A stretch of 64,000 bases of DNA from VXNE01 sp965248075 (GTDB lineage: Bacteria; Pseudomonadota; Gammaproteobacteria; Pseudomonadales; Azotimanducaceae). The stretch spans positions 248,001 to 312,000 of the forward strand of contig CBDFIL010000001.1 in assembly GCA_965248075.1 (NCBI GenBank). Reading direction: 5' to 3'. This document shows positions 53,479-62,252 of the stretch, in pieces (the stretch's first letter is position 1; the number at the start of each line of letters is the position of its first letter). Under the pieces are notes generated by a model that did no database searches, was not told the DNA's origin, and saw nothing but the letters and a program-made list of their open reading frames with translations. The position numbers and the translations under genes are program-made.

Positions 53479-54483
53479 TCAGTCCGCCACGCGCACGAAG
53501 CGCTTGCCCACGTTGCCGCCGGCGAGCAGGTCGACGAACGCCCGCGGCGCCGACTCGAGGCCGTCGAACTCGTCCACCCAGGGCGTGACTTCGCCCGACG
53601 CCATCCATGCCTGCATGTCCGCCCGAGCCTCGCCGTACCGGTCGGCATAGTCGAACACCAGGAACCCTTCCATGCGGATGCGTTTGTTCACCAGCAGCCC
53701 CGGGATACCACGCGGGCCCGGCTCCGGGTTCGAGGTGTCGTACTGGGACACCACGCCGCAGCAGGAGATGCGGCCCCGGAGGTTCATCCGGAAGAGCGCC
53801 GAACCCAGCACCGTCCCGCCCGTGTTGTCGAAGTAGACGTCGACGCCGTCTGGCGTGGCTTCCTTCAACGCCTGGCGGAAGCCGCCGTCGCGATAGTTCG
53901 CCACGGCGTCGAACCCGAGCTCGTCGACGAGGCGCGCATTCTTCGCATCGGAGCCAGCCACGCCGACCACCCGGCACCCCCGGATCTTCGCAAGCTGGCC
54001 CACGATGTGGCCCACCGCACCGGCCGCCGCAGAGACCATCACGGTCTCGCCCGGCTGCGGGTCCGTCACGGCGAGCAGGCCGAAGTACGCCGTCATGCCG
54101 GTGCCGCCGAGAACCCCGAGATAGTCCGCCGGATCGCCGTCGTAGTCGATCCGCTCCACCGCGCTCGCCGCGTGCACCGAATAGTCCTGCCAGCCGGCAC
54201 CGCAGGAGACGATGTCGCCCACGGCCACCGAGGCGTCGTTCGATGCTGCCACGCGCGCCACGGCGCTGCCGCGCATCACGACCCCGGTCTGCGGCGCGCC
54301 GGCGTAGGTCGCGCTGCCCTGCAGACCGGCGCGGGCACCGGCGTCGACCGATACCGCGAGCGTCCGGCACAGGACCTCGCCCTCCCCCGGCGTCGGAGCG
54401 GGCTCCGTGACGAGATCGTAGTCGGACTCCTTGAGCTTGCCCTGCGGCAAAGTGGCTATCACGATCTTTCGGTTCTCGGTCAT
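53479..54483 (-). CDS. NADP-dependent MDR oxidoreductase (CurA/prostaglandin reductase-like)
   Basis: 334 aa, zinc-independent medium-chain dehydrogenase/reductase. Motifs: TLPQGKLKESDYDLV at the N-terminus, LGVLGGTGMTAYFGLLAV, MVSAAAGAVGHIVGQLAK (NADP site), GVDVYFDNTGG and RIRMEGFLVFDYADRY. These match leukotriene B4 12-hydroxydehydrogenase/CurA-type enoyl reductases, which reduce alpha-beta unsaturated ketones. The ATG at 54483 was chosen for MTENRKIVIA. It is divergent from the split-barrel protein gene. Confidence 0.92.
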   Translation of the reverse strand: MTENRKIVIATLPQGKLKESDYDLVTEPAPTPGEGEVLCRTLAVSVDAGARAGLQGSATYAGAPQTGVVMRGSAVARVAASNDASVAVGDIVSCGAGWQDYSVHAASAVERIDYDGDPADYLGVLGGTGMTAYFGLLAVTDPQPGETVMVSAAAGAVGHIVGQLAKIRGCRVVGVAGSDAKNARLVDELGFDAVANYRDGGFRQALKEATPDGVDVYFDNTGGTVLGSALFRMNLRGRISCCGVVSQYDTSNPEPGPRGIPGLLVNKRIRMEGFLVFDYADRYGEARADMQAWMASGEVTPWVDEFDGLESAPRAFVDLLAGGNVGKRFVRVAD

Positions 54484-54630
54484 TGCGCCGCGATCCTCGT
54501 CCACTGAAACCGATCATTGTAGGACAACGCCGGGGGGTTCCCTCGTCGGCGGACTCGACCTTGTGTCACAATCCGCCGTGTTGCGCTCCCTGCGAGATGC
54601 GACCCCAAAGGAATACCGACCGGAGCGAGC

Positions 54631-55089
54631 ATGAAGAAAGCCGTCCTGATCGTCGTCGCCGTACTGTTGGTCGCCTATGTCGCGGCCAGGTACATCCCGT
54701 TCGACCCCGAGGAGCGTCGCGCCGGCACGCGTCTCGGCGGACCGCTGGCCGCCGAGCAGGACACCGACTGGTCCTTCCGGTCGCCCGGCCGGAAGCAGAT
54801 CTTCGTCGAGACCGCCACCTGGTACGGCATTCCGCACTCGGTGACGACGAACTCCTGGGTCGACGCCGGCGACCTCTACGTGCCCTGCAGCGTCTGCGCG
54901 ACCAAGCGCTGGCCAAGGAATGTCGCCCGCGACCCCAACGTGCGGCTCAAGATCGACGGCGAGATCTACGCGCGCCGGGCGGTGCGGATCACGGACGATC
55001 AGGAACGCCGACGATTGCTGGGTGTCCTCGGCGCCACCGAGACTCCGCCGCACCGGTGGGTATTCCGGATGGAGCCGCGCGCCATGTAG
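54631..55089 (+). CDS. Membrane-anchored split-barrel (FMN-binding-like) protein
   Basis: 152 aa. One N-terminal TM anchor (AVLIVVAVLLVAYVAARYIP), then a beta-barrel-like domain with RKQIFVETATWYGIPHSVTT, DLYVPCSVCATKRWPRNVAR and DPNVRLKIDGEIYARRAVRI. The last motif is the pattern of flavin split-barrel proteins (nitroreductase/DUF385 and PNPOx-like). Flavin or F420 use is inferred, not shown. Its TAG stop at 55087 is the beginning of a family C repeat. Confidence 0.7.
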   Translation: MKKAVLIVVAVLLVAYVAARYIPFDPEERRAGTRLGGPLAAEQDTDWSFRSPGRKQIFVETATWYGIPHSVTTNSWVDAGDLYVPCSVCATKRWPRNVARDPNVRLKIDGEIYARRAVRITDDQERRRLLGVLGATETPPHRWVFRMEPRAM

Positions 55090-55226
55090 CGCCCCATAGC
55101 CGGTCCGGTACTCGCTCGCAAGCTCGCTACGCACCGGCGCGCCTCCGGCCCAGCCACGCCGTCCTTTCATGGAAGCTGCACCAGCGGTCACTTCGTTCCC
55201 TTGGCGCGTCTTCCACAAAAGGGGCG
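55087..55226. repeat. Family C repeat, copy 2
   Basis: TAGCGCCCCATAGCCGGTCC at the left and TTCCACAAAAGGGGC at the right, nearly identical to copy 1 at 43955. The 350-base gap to the next gene holds this, a family B-like hairpin and GC-rich sequence with no gene. Confidence 0.85.
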
Positions 55227-55290
55227 GGGCTTGTCCCCGCCCGCTCCGGCCGCTCGGACGGAACCCGGAACGGGCCGCCAAGGGCGCCCA
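55219..55290. repeat. Family B-like element (G+C-rich stem variant)
   Basis: Arms GGGCGGGG and CCCCGCCC around CTTGT (compare GGGACGGG/CCCGTCCC elsewhere), followed by a weaker right half ending GGGCGCCCATAC. It continues directly from family C copy 2. Confidence 0.55.
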
Positions 55291-55439
55291 TACAACCGCG
55301 CACGCCCGCCGAGCGGACGGAATCTGTAGCGCCAGCGCGAGGGCGGCCCAGAGAGCCGCATTGCTTCCGGCCGATTGCACGCCACCGCCGTTTCCCGCAC
55401 AGTTCTCTCTTTGTTCCCGCCGAACGGAGACGCCCCCGC

Positions 55440-57074
55440 ATGAAGACCGCCGACGCCATCGCCCACGTCCTCAAGGCCGAGGGCGTGGACATCCTCTTCG
55501 CCTACCCCGTCAACCCGATCATCGAGGCATGCGCGGTGGCCGACATCCGCACGCTGATCTGCCGGCAGGAACGGATCGGGCTGCACATGGCAGACGCCTA
55601 TTCGCGCATGTCTTCCGGCAAGAAGATCGGCGTCTTCTCGATGCAGCACGGGCCCGGGTCGGAAAACGCGTTCGGCGGCGTGGCCCAGGCCTACTCCGAG
55701 TCATCGCCGATCCTCGTGCTGCCGGCGGGCTACCCGCGGCGGATTGCGAACTACTACCCGAACTTCAATTCGGCGCGCAGCATGGAGAGCGTGACCAAGT
55801 GGGCGGAACCCCTGACCATGGGACGCGCCATCCCGGAGGTCATGCGGCGGGCGTTCTTCCAGTTGCGCAACGGGCGCCCGGGGCCGGTCCTGGTCGAGAT
55901 CCCGATGGACGTCTTCGGCGAAGACGCCCCGGAGAACTGGGTGTACGAGCCGAGCTATGCCACGCGCAGCGCACCGGACCCCGACGCCGTCGAAGAGGCC
56001 GCGGCCGTTCTGGCCGGCGCCGAACGGCCGGTCATCTACGCCGGCCAGGGCGTGCACTACGCCGAGGCCTGGGACGAACTGAAGGCGCTCGCCGAAGCGT
56101 GGAACATCCCCGTCACAACCAGTCTCGAGGGCAAGAGCGCCTTCCCGGAGAACCATCCCCTGTCCCTCGGGTCCGGCGGCCGCGCGAATCCGCGTCCGGT
56201 GAAGACGTTCCTCGCCGAAGCGGACGTCATCTTCGGTGTGGGCTGCAGCTTCGCCCTCACGGGTTTCGGCGTACCGATGCCGCGCGGCAAGACCATCATC
56301 CACGCGACCCTCGACCCCATGGACCTCAACAAGGACGTGCCGGCGCAGTACGCTCTGATCGGCGATGCGCAGCTCTGCCTCGCTCATCTCTCGGAGGCCA
56401 TGGAGGGGCGTGACCGGGCGCACGCGGAGGACCGCAAGGACACGGTCCCCGGACGCATCGCGGCCATCAAGGCGGAGTGGCTCGCCGAGTGGGAGGCCAA
56501 GCGCAACAACAACGAGGCGCCGCTCAATCCCTACCGCGTCCTGAACGAACTGCACCAGGCCGTGGACATCGACAACACGATCATCACCCACGACGCCGGC
56601 AGTCCGCGCGACCAGGTGTCCCCGTTCTGGGAGAGCACGACGCCCCTGTCGTACATCGGCTGGGGCAAGACCACCCAGCTCGGCTATGGCCTCGGACTCG
56701 CGATGGGCGCGAAACTCGCCGAACCCGACAAGCTCTGCATGAACGTGTGGGGCGACGCGGCGATCGGCTTCACCGGCATGGACTTCGAGACGGCGGTGCG
56801 CGAGCGCATCCCGATCCTCTCGATCCTGATGAACAACTTCTCCATGGCCATCGAGTTGCCCATCATGCAGGTGGCGACCGAGAAGTACCGCTCCACCGAT
56901 ATCTCCGGGGACTACGCCGCGATGGCCCGCGCCTTCGGCGGCTACGGCGAGCGTGTGGAAGACCCGAACGACATCCGCGCGGCGATCGAACGGGGCATAG
57001 AGAAGACGCGGGAAGGGACCCCGGCGCTGCTCGAGTTCATCACGGACAAGGAGATCTCGATCTCCGCGGAGTGA
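55440..57074 (+). CDS. Thiamine pyrophosphate-requiring enzyme (acetolactate synthase-like)
   Basis: 544 aa. The N-terminal Pyr domain has the activating Glu in ICRQERIGLHMADAYSR (about residue 44). The PP domain has VWGDAAIGFTGMDFETAVRE and ending ILMNN, the GD-x27-NN ThDP/Mg motif. The middle domain (VIYAGQGVHYAEAWDELKAL) is typical of the ALS/oxalyl-CoA decarboxylase/glyoxylate carboligase superfamily. No FAD-specific motif was recognised. The ATG at 55440 was chosen since the upstream open frame is repeat DNA. The reaction is a 2-oxoacid decarboxylation or carboligation. Substrate unknown. Confidence 0.9.
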   Translation: MKTADAIAHVLKAEGVDILFAYPVNPIIEACAVADIRTLICRQERIGLHMADAYSRMSSGKKIGVFSMQHGPGSENAFGGVAQAYSESSPILVLPAGYPRRIANYYPNFNSARSMESVTKWAEPLTMGRAIPEVMRRAFFQLRNGRPGPVLVEIPMDVFGEDAPENWVYEPSYATRSAPDPDAVEEAAAVLAGAERPVIYAGQGVHYAEAWDELKALAEAWNIPVTTSLEGKSAFPENHPLSLGSGGRANPRPVKTFLAEADVIFGVGCSFALTGFGVPMPRGKTIIHATLDPMDLNKDVPAQYALIGDAQLCLAHLSEAMEGRDRAHAEDRKDTVPGRIAAIKAEWLAEWEAKRNNNEAPLNPYRVLNELHQAVDIDNTIITHDAGSPRDQVSPFWESTTPLSYIGWGKTTQLGYGLGLAMGAKLAEPDKLCMNVWGDAAIGFTGMDFETAVRERIPILSILMNNFSMAIELPIMQVATEKYRSTDISGDYAAMARAFGGYGERVEDPNDIRAAIERGIEKTREGTPALLEFITDKEISISAE

Positions 57075-57095
57075 CGGTCGCACGGGATCGCGAAG

Positions 57096-57494
57096 ATGGG
57101 CTACCGGTTTGCCGCGGACGCCGTCGTGCTGCTGCACGTGGCATTCATCGCCTTCGTTGTCCTCGGCGGCCTGCTGGCCTTCCGACACCGGTGGGTCGCG
57201 GCCCTGCATGTCCCCGCCGCCGTCTGGGCGGTCCTGATCGAGTCGTTCGGCTGGATCTGTCCGCTGACTCCCCTCGAAGTCCAACTGCGCGTCGCCGGCG
57301 GCGAGGCCGGCTACCACGGGGGCTTCGTCGACAACTACATCGTGCCGCTGGTGTACCCCGCTTCGCTTACACAAGGCGTCCAACTCGCGCTCGCCGCGTT
57401 CGTCCTGCTCGTCAACGCGGCGATCTACGCCGTACTGTTCGGGAGGACGCCCCGCGGCCGCCGGCTCTGGCGGCGTCTGCGCGGCAGGGCGTAG
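57096..57494 (+). CDS. DUF2784 family membrane protein
   Basis: 132 aa, three to four TM segments: DAVVLLHVAFIAFVVLGGLL, ALHVPAAVWAVLIESFGWIC, and GVQLALAAFVLLVNAAIYAV. The diagnostic CPLTPLEVQLR and VDNYIVPLVYP match DUF2784. Inner-membrane, function unknown. It begins 21 bases after the ThDP-enzyme stop and may be co-transcribed. Confidence 0.85.
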   Translation: MGYRFAADAVVLLHVAFIAFVVLGGLLAFRHRWVAALHVPAAVWAVLIESFGWICPLTPLEVQLRVAGGEAGYHGGFVDNYIVPLVYPASLTQGVQLALAAFVLLVNAAIYAVLFGRTPRGRRLWRRLRGRA

Positions 57495-57508
57495 GCGCGT
57501 GCGCCGTA

Positions 57509-57553
57509 GAAGTTTCGCGCCAGCGAAACTTCCAACGCGACCGCAAGGTCGCG
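57509..57553. repeat. Family A double-hairpin repeat, copy 3
   Basis: Arms GAAGTTTCGC and GCGAAACTTC around GCCA (57509-57532), then CGCGACC and GGTCGCG around GCAA (57536-57553). The outer base pairs differ from copies 1 and 2, but pairing is kept. Confidence 0.8.
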
Positions 57554-57601
57554 CTAGCGGGTTCCCGGCACGCCGGCGGCTCGTACGGAGGAGGGCTTCC
57601 G

Positions 57602-57783
57602 ATGGCATTCCTGAAGTGGTCGCTCATCGCGATCGGCGTCCTGATCCCCGTACTCCTGGTGCTGCGTGTCCTCTACGGACAGGTCGCCAACGCCGGGTCG
57701 CCGAGGGGTTGAAGCGGGACCCAGAGGGCAAGCGGGCCGGCATCGTGATGCTCCTGACCCTGACGCCCGCGAAGCCACCGCGT
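57602..57783 (+). pseudogene. Remnant of a membrane-anchored nitroreductase/DUF385-like gene
   Basis: An ATG at 57602 with a good GGAGG site opens MAFLKWSLIAIGVLIPVLLV and a TM anchor, but stops after 36 codons (57712). In another frame the DNA continues RRVAEGLKRDPEGKRAGIVM, the start of the F420/FMN split-barrel nitroreductase domain. This frame then runs into the 3' end of the MFS gene. Frame shift plus loss of about 100 C-terminal residues indicates a decayed gene, similar in layout to the anchored split-barrel protein at 54631. Confidence 0.55.
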
Positions 57784-59384
57784 CAGCCGCCCGACGGCGT
57801 TTCCACCACCTCCTCGCCCAGCGCCCGCGCCCGGTCCAGCCGCGACGCCTCGTCCCTCGGCAGGTGCCGCTGCGCCTGCACCAGGCAGTACACGGACGGG
57901 ATGAAGACCAGGAGCGACGTCGCCATGGCGAGGCGCAGCCCCTCCGCATCGCTCATGCCTTGAGCGATGAACAGATCGGACAGCTTGCCGATCGTGTAGG
58001 GACCGAGGGCCAAGCCAATGAACGTCATGAGCAGGATGTAGAAGGCGCCGGCGATGGCGCGCATGCGCGGCATCACGAGGTCGCTCGACGTACTCGGGGC
58101 GATGCCGGCCCAGAAGCCGTTCGGCACGCTGAACAGGAAGCTCGCGATGAAAGCCACGACGAGGCTCTCCGTATAGATCATCCACAGAATCGCCGGCACC
58201 GCCCCGAGCACGGCGGCGTAACCCAGCATCAGCCGGCCGGTCGTGAACCGCAGGCGCAGGCGATCGGCCAGGAAGCCGCCCCCGGCGACGCCGATCACTC
58301 CGCTGGCCGCCGCGCCGATGCCGATCCACAGTCCGACCTCGGAGGCGCTCGTGTCGTGCGCCCGCATCAGGAAGGGAGCCGTCCAGAACGCCGCGCCGTA
58401 GCCCACGAATCCCCCCATCGGGGCGGAGAGCAGGGTATAGACCATGGCTTTGGACTTGAAGATCATCGCGTAGGTGGCTGGATCCCGCCGCGAGAGCGAC
58501 TGCACCCAGGAGACGGTCGCGTAGACGCCGATGGCCATGGCAATCCATTGCGCCCAGTCTCCCGTCAGCCAGATGAGTCCCGCGGCAACGCCAACGATGG
58601 CAAGGGCCATCAGCGCGTTGAGCCTGAGCGAAGCGCCGTCCCGGACGAGACCGATCACGTTGAGCGGCGGAATGACCGATGCCAGTTCCGTGCGCAGCAC
58701 GTGAAACGGCCGCGGGTGCGGTTTCGTCACCAGTCCTTCGCTGATGCCACGCACCGGTTCGCGCAGGGTGCGTACCCACGCCGCCATCGCGATGCCCGGC
58801 AGGCCCACGACCATGAACGCGACCTGCCAGCCGCGCAGGCCGAACGGCGGATCGACCGGATACAGTTCCGCCCAGAAGTCGAGGATCGCGCCGCCGAGGA
58901 AGAGGCCGGCACCGATGCCGATCGCGACTCCGCTCGTGTAGATCGCGACCACCGTCGCGCGATACCGCGGCGCGTAGTAGTCGTACAGCAAAGAGTAGGC
59001 CGCCGGTGACGCGCTGGCCTCGCCGACGCCGACGCCGGTACGGTAGGCCGCGAGTTCCACGAACGACCGGGAGAGGCCGGAGGCCGCCGTCATCACGCTC
59101 CAGAACAGGAGCCCCACGGAAATGACGCTGCGGCGCACCCAGACATCGGCGAACCGGGCGAGCGGTATGCCGAACACCGCGTAGAAGACCGCGAACACGG
59201 TACCGTAGAGGAAGCCCATCTGGGCATCGGTGACGCCGAGGTCCGCCTTGATGGACTCCGCCAGGATCGAGAGGATGTTCCGGTCGACGAAGTTGAAGAA
59301 GTAGACCAGCGTCAGTACGCCGAGGACGTAATGCGCATACCACCGGCTCTGCGGTTTCGGTGCACTTTCCGACCGACCTTCCAT
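57783..59384 (-). CDS. MFS transporter, Spinster family (paralogue 1)
   Basis: 533 aa, 12 predicted TM helices. Family landmarks: HYVLGVLTLVYFFNFVDRNI, DLGVTDAQMGFLYGTVFAVF, PLARFADVWVRRSVISVGLL (motif A) and YRTGVGVGEASASPAAYSLL. A long central loop (VRGISEGLVTKPHPRPFH) separates the halves. Spinster-type bacterial MFS proteins often import sterol-like or hydrophobic metabolites, but evidence is thin. It lies 20 bases downstream of a close paralogue, with which it shares most TM segments, so this is a tandem duplication and likely operon. Confidence 0.92.
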   Translation of the reverse strand: MEGRSESAPKPQSRWYAHYVLGVLTLVYFFNFVDRNILSILAESIKADLGVTDAQMGFLYGTVFAVFYAVFGIPLARFADVWVRRSVISVGLLFWSVMTAASGLSRSFVELAAYRTGVGVGEASASPAAYSLLYDYYAPRYRATVVAIYTSGVAIGIGAGLFLGGAILDFWAELYPVDPPFGLRGWQVAFMVVGLPGIAMAAWVRTLREPVRGISEGLVTKPHPRPFHVLRTELASVIPPLNVIGLVRDGASLRLNALMALAIVGVAAGLIWLTGDWAQWIAMAIGVYATVSWVQSLSRRDPATYAMIFKSKAMVYTLLSAPMGGFVGYGAAFWTAPFLMRAHDTSASEVGLWIGIGAAASGVIGVAGGGFLADRLRLRFTTGRLMLGYAAVLGAVPAILWMIYTESLVVAFIASFLFSVPNGFWAGIAPSTSSDLVMPRMRAIAGAFYILLMTFIGLALGPYTIGKLSDLFIAQGMSDAEGLRLAMATSLLVFIPSVYCLVQAQRHLPRDEASRLDRARALGEEVVETPSGG

Positions 59385-59404
59385 CCCGAACTCCTGTCTT
59401 CCCC

Positions 59405-61003
59405 TCAGGCCCTGACGGGCAGCTCGACGACCTCTTCACCCAGGGCCCGAGCGCGCTCGACCCGGGACGCTTCGTCCCTCGGCAGGTGCCGCTGCGCCTG
59501 CACGAGGCAGTAGACCGACACCACGAACATGACCATCGAGCTGGCCATGGCGAGTCGCAGCGCGTCGCCATCACCCATGCCCTGTGCCACCAGCAGATCC
59601 GAGAACTTGCCGACGGCGTACGGCCCGAGCGCCAGCCCGACGAAGGTGCTCAGCAGGATATAGAACGCGCCGGCGACCGCGCGCATGCGCGGCAGGACGA
59701 GGTCGCTCGCGGTGCTCGGCGGGATGCCCGCCCAGCAGGCACTCGGCAAGTGGTACAGGAAGTTGGCCAGGAACGCGACGAGGAGGCTGTCCGTATAGAG
59801 CAGCAGGAGTACCGTCGGAACCGTGCCGAACACGATGAAGTAGCCCACCACAAGGCGCCCCGTGGTGAAGCGCAGTCGCAGCCGGTCGGCGATGTAACCG
59901 CCCGTGGTCACCGCCAGCAACCCACCCACCGCGATCCCCATCCCGACGTACAGCCCTACTTCGAGCGGGTTCGCACCGTGTGCACGGATCAGATAGGGCG
60001 ACGTCCAGAAGCCGATGCCGTAGGTGACGAACGTCACGGACGTGAACGCGACGAGCATGTAGATCATGGCCTTCGAGCGGAAGATCATGGCGAAGGTCGC
60101 CGGGTCCCGCCGGGCGAGCGACTGCACCCAGGACGCTGTCGCGTAGACGCCGATGCCAAGCGCGATCCACTGCGCCCAGTCTCCCGTGAGCCAGATGAGA
60201 AGGCCCGAGGACCCCGCGATCACCAGCGCGACGAGCGCATTGAGGCCCAGCGACGCCCGCTGCCGCGCGAGCGCCATGATATTGAGCGGCGGCACGATCG
60301 ATGCGACCTCCGCACCCAGGACCCGAAACGGGGTCGGGTGCGGTTCCGTCACCAACCCCTCGCTGATGCCCCGGACCGGCTCGCGCAGGCTGCGCACCCA
60401 CACGGCCATCAGGAGCCCCGGCAGCCCGACCATCATGAAGGCCACCTGCCAGCCCTTCAGGCCGAACGGCGGGTTCTCCGGATAGGCGTCCGCCCAGAAG
60501 TCGAGGATCGCGCCGCCGAGGAACAGACCCAGGCCGACGCCGATGTAGCCGCCGCCCGAGTACGTCGCAACGACCGTCGCGCGCAGTCGCGGCGGGTAGT
60601 AGTCATAGAGCAGCGAATAGGCCGCCGGGGACGCGCTCGCCTCCCCCACCCCGACCCCGGTGCGGTAGGCGGCAAGTTCGGCGAACGAGCGCGCGAAGCC
60701 GGACAGCGCCGTCATCGCACTCCAGAACAGGAGCCCCGCCGATATCACGCTGCGCCGCACCCAGACGTCGGCGAAGCGCGCGAGCGGCAGGCCGAACAGC
60801 GCGTAGAAGACGGCGAAGACGGTGCCGTAGAGAAACCCCATCTGGGCGTCGGTGACGCCGAGGTCCGCCTTGATGGACTCCGCCAGGATCGAGAGGATGT
60901 GCCGGTCCACGAAGTTGAACACGTAGACCAGCATGAGGACACCGAGGACGTAGTGCGGGTACCAGCGTTTCGACCGGCCCGACGTGGCCGCCTCCTCCTC
61001 CAT
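59405..61003 (-). CDS. MFS transporter, Spinster family (paralogue 2)
   Basis: 532 aa, same topology as the neighbour: HYVLGVLMLVYVFNFVDRHI, DLGVTDAQMGFLYGTVFAVF (identical), PLARFADVWVRRSVISAGLL and LREPVRGISEGLVTEPHP. Differences cluster in TM7-TM10 (TSVTFVTYGIGFWTSPYLIR against APMGGFVGYGAAFWTAPFLM), the segment that often sets substrate choice. Probably the first gene of the two-transporter operon. Confidence 0.92.
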   Translation of the reverse strand: MEEEAATSGRSKRWYPHYVLGVLMLVYVFNFVDRHILSILAESIKADLGVTDAQMGFLYGTVFAVFYALFGLPLARFADVWVRRSVISAGLLFWSAMTALSGFARSFAELAAYRTGVGVGEASASPAAYSLLYDYYPPRLRATVVATYSGGGYIGVGLGLFLGGAILDFWADAYPENPPFGLKGWQVAFMMVGLPGLLMAVWVRSLREPVRGISEGLVTEPHPTPFRVLGAEVASIVPPLNIMALARQRASLGLNALVALVIAGSSGLLIWLTGDWAQWIALGIGVYATASWVQSLARRDPATFAMIFRSKAMIYMLVAFTSVTFVTYGIGFWTSPYLIRAHGANPLEVGLYVGMGIAVGGLLAVTTGGYIADRLRLRFTTGRLVVGYFIVFGTVPTVLLLLYTDSLLVAFLANFLYHLPSACWAGIPPSTASDLVLPRMRAVAGAFYILLSTFVGLALGPYAVGKFSDLLVAQGMGDGDALRLAMASSMVMFVVSVYCLVQAQRHLPRDEASRVERARALGEEVVELPVRA

Positions 61004-61108
61004 GCCGGACCCCTTTGCCGCGCGGCGTCCCGCCCGCCGCCGCGCCGTTATAGCACGCCGCGTGTCACGCGAACGGGGCCACGCTTACCGGAGGGCTTGC
61101 CGGAAGGC

Positions 61109-61777
61109 CTACCGGAGGCGCGAGTAGGGCAGCGGGTTGATGTAGTCGACCGTCTCCGTCTCGATGAGCGTCCGCGCCTCGTCAAGGTCCGGAAGCGCCG
61201 GTGCACCGGTGCGGAAGGACAGGTCGCCCACGCCGCCCGGCAGCGTCCAGATGTCGGTGAATTCGCCGCGCGCACCCGACCGCGCGCTATAGGCGGTCAC
61301 GAGCTGCATGCCGTGGCCGTCGACACGGTCCACCAGCTTCGCCACGGCCCCAACGGCATTCGCGAGGGCGCCGAGGGGCGCCTTGAGTCGGGCCAATATG
61401 TACTGGCGCGGCGTGCCCGGGCTGCTGTCGAGCAGTGCCTGCAGGCGTTCGGGCGTCGCATACGGCAGCGTATCGCCGAGGCGTACGTACTCCTCGATGT
61501 CGAGGCCGAGTTCCATCAGGCCCTTGATGGCCTCCGGATCCGAGAGCGCCTGCATCAGTTGCGTGGTCGCGGTCTCGTAGTGACTCAGCGAGTCGAAACG
61601 GACGAGCAGCAGATCGCGACCCACCTCCCCCGTCGACCACTTGAAGCCCCCGAGGAGATCGAACCCGCAGCGCTCCATGAGGGGAACCGCGGTCTCGCCG
61701 TAGCGGACGACGTACTTCTCGAAGTTCGCCGGGGTGGCCGGACGGACGGTGTGGATGACTTCCATGATGAGCGACAT
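61109..61777 (-). CDS. NIPSNAP-like two-domain protein
   Basis: 222 aa. The first half (IMEVIHTVRPATPANFEKYV, LLLVRFDSLSHYETATTQLM) and the second half (MQLVTAYSARSGARGEFTDI, ending TVDYINPLPYSRLR) each fit a NIPSNAP/ABM-like alpha-beta barrel. No catalytic residues identified. Two starts are possible (61777 or an ATG four codons in). It sits upstream of the MFS pair on the same strand, with a 105-base gap between, and could belong to that unit. Confidence 0.62.
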   Translation of the reverse strand: MSLIMEVIHTVRPATPANFEKYVVRYGETAVPLMERCGFDLLGGFKWSTGEVGRDLLLVRFDSLSHYETATTQLMQALSDPEAIKGLMELGLDIEEYVRLGDTLPYATPERLQALLDSSPGTPRQYILARLKAPLGALANAVGAVAKLVDRVDGHGMQLVTAYSARSGARGEFTDIWTLPGGVGDLSFRTGAPALPDLDEARTLIETETVDYINPLPYSRLR

Positions 61778-61838
61778 GCCCGGACCTCGCCTGGTGGATG
61801 CGTGGAGGAGTATAGAGGAGCGTTGGCGGCGCCGGGGG

Positions 61839-62252
61839 TCACTGCCCGGCGTCGATGGCCTCCAGGTGGCCGGCGTCAGCGTACTGCAGGAGTGCCCGGT
61901 CAGCGGTCATGAGCGTCGCCGGCCAGTGCCGCGCGGTCGCCACGATCAACCGGTCGGCCGGATCGGCATGGAAGACGCCGGGCAGCCGCACGCTGTCCAC
62001 CGCGATCGCGGGTTCGATGGGTAGCAGATCGACCCCGGGCAGCGAGAGCGCCCGGTCCAGCCAGATTCCGACCTCAAGGTTGAGATGCAGCCTCCCTTTC
62101 GTGACGAGCATGGCGACTTCCCAGGGCGTGATGACCGAGACCCCAACCCCATCCACCCGACGGTTCTTCTCGACCTCGGCCCTGGCGCCGGCCCCGAGTC
62201 GCGGGTCGTCCTCCAGCAGCCACAGCAGGACGTGCGTGTCGAGCAGGATCAC
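61839..62252 (-). CDS. PIN-domain toxin (VapC family)
   Basis: 137 aa from a GTG at 62252 in a GTGA overlap with the antitoxin. Typical VapC: VILLDTHVLLWLLEDDPRLG with the first Asp, SVITPWEVAMLVTKGRLHL with a Glu, and GVFHADPADRLIVATARHW with two Asp. The C-terminal ALLQYADAGHLEAIDAGQ is usual. Expected to cleave RNA (tRNA or rRNA loops) when free of its antitoxin. Confidence 0.9.
   Translation of the reverse strand: MILLDTHVLLWLLEDDPRLGAGARAEVEKNRRVDGVGVSVITPWEVAMLVTKGRLHLNLEVGIWLDRALSLPGVDLLPIEPAIAVDSVRLPGVFHADPADRLIVATARHWPATLMTADRALLQYADAGHLEAIDAGQ

Noticed and set aside
55701..57608. 635-codon minus-strand frame opposite the ThDP enzyme
   Set aside because: Shadow of the ThDP-enzyme codons. 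No domain is recognisable.
59360..61912. 850-codon plus-strand frame opposite the second MFS gene
   Set aside because: Charged, low-complexity translation without motifs. The minus strand encodes a complete 12-TM transporter.
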